Assembly: GCA_937864085.1 (NCBI GenBank)
Contig: CALMIH010000065.1
Span: 1 to 5,257, forward strand
Direction: 5' to 3'
DNA: 5,257 bases
Source of the DNA: an uncultured Chloroflexota bacterium
GTDB lineage: Bacteria > Chloroflexota > Limnocylindria > Limnocylindrales > Limnocylindraceae
In this document: positions 5,101 to 5,257 of the stretch, piece by piece
Position numbering within the stretch: the first letter of the stretch is position 1
Layout: every line of letters starts with the position of its first letter
Made by a program: the position numbers and the translations under genes
The notes under the pieces: model-generated
What the model was told of the DNA's origin: nothing
Database searches by the model: none
Seen by the model: only the letters and a program-made list of their open reading frames with translations

Positions 5101-5257
5101 GCGAGCGCCCGTCCGGTTGCAGGATCAATCGATTGCGTTGCGCCAGAGATGCTGGTGAGGATCAGCTGCCCGCCGAGCAGTTCAGCGGCGCCAACAACGT
5201 CGGTGTGGGCCAAGCGCCAGCGAACCTCACCGTCTGCGCGAATCGCCCACGTCTCCA
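5097..5257 (-). CDS. C-terminal fragment of a PQQ-like beta-propeller repeat protein (5' part outside window)
   Basis: Read from the right edge on the minus strand (first whole codon 5255-5253), one frame stays open for 52 codons to a TGA at 5099-5097; the other two stop early (one after about 30 codons, one after about 10). The visible residues look like a last propeller blade of the PQQ/BamB type: ETWAIRADGEVRWRLA (1-16) carries the 'dG-x-hydrophobic-x-W' pattern of a blade, LLGGQLILTS (26-35) is a central strand, and SIDPATGRALA (42-52) matches the usual 'l-D-x-x-T-G-k' turn. Such proteins are commonly exported or periplasmic scaffolds, or sugar-/alcohol-dehydrogenase-like propellers; the N-terminus with any signal peptide is not visible. 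Its stop overlaps a 6-codon mini-ORF, and the GIDE membrane protein starts 13 bases on, which suggests a shared membrane or envelope task. The reading frame is well supported; the propeller call rests on one blade. Confidence 0.68.
   Translation of the reverse strand, partial: ETWAIRADGEVRWRLAHTDVVGAAELLGGQLILTSISGATQSIDPATGRALA

Noticed and set aside
5081..5128. TTG at 5128 as start of the GIDE membrane protein
   Set aside because: It adds 15 polar residues before TM1 and overlaps the upstream gene by over 30 bases; ATG 5083 puts TM1 at the N-terminus and fits the tight junction pattern.
5126..5135. 10-base palindrome CAATCGATTG as an operator
   Set aside because: It is inside the propeller coding sequence, and several palindromes of this length are expected by chance in 5 kb.

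Overview
The window is GC-rich (about 60% by eye) bacterial DNA. All six genes I can support lie on the minus strand, so transcription runs from the right edge (5257) to the left edge (1). Spacing is extremely tight: two junctions are 4-base ATGA stop/start overlaps, one has a 2-base gap, and two have gaps of 13 and 10 bases. No gene-free stretch exceeds 13 bases. I see no rRNA, tRNA, CRISPR array, insertion sequence or classical terminator. The long plus-strand reading frames are antisense shadows of conserved genes. Gene content and compactness would fit Chloroflexota or another GC-rich free-living lineage, but nothing here fixes the taxonomy, and I hold that placement at low confidence.

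Layout in transcription order: (1) 5257-5097, the last 52 residues of a protein resembling a PQQ-type beta-propeller, with its 5' part outside the window. (2) 5083-4121, a three-helix membrane protein with a GIDE/BAM-like domain, the membrane-adjacent domain of mitochondrial MUL1/MULAN; it has no RING and no cysteine. (3) 4124-2844, a PLP-dependent class V aminotransferase of the cysteine-desulfurase-like VC1184 subfamily, with Tyr where desulfurases have the catalytic Cys. (4) 2841-2077, a class I glutamine-amidotransferase-fold peptidase C26 hydrolase (gamma-glutamyl-GABA hydrolase-like) with an intact catalytic triad. (5) 2080-1067, an HTH-WYL transcriptional regulator. (6) 1056-1, a SAMHD1/dGTPase-like HD phosphohydrolase with a complete set of metal and catalytic residues, cut off at its C-terminus by the window edge.

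The genes appear to be translated as one coupled unit, but no single known pathway joins them. Three pairs suggest themselves: an envelope/membrane pair (propeller plus GIDE protein), a nitrogen/amino-acid pair (aminotransferase plus C26 hydrolase), and a regulator/nucleotide-hydrolase pair (WYL plus HD). The last recalls the WYL regulators of anti-phage loci and dNTP-depleting enzymes, but that link is inference. The two longer junctions each contain a 5-6 codon mini-ORF joined to both neighbouring genes by ATGA overlaps. One of these coincides with an imperfect 14-base tandem duplication of the HD gene's start region. Most of the window is ordinary housekeeping or accessory metabolism; the junction structure and the RING-less GIDE protein are the parts that most deserve a second look.
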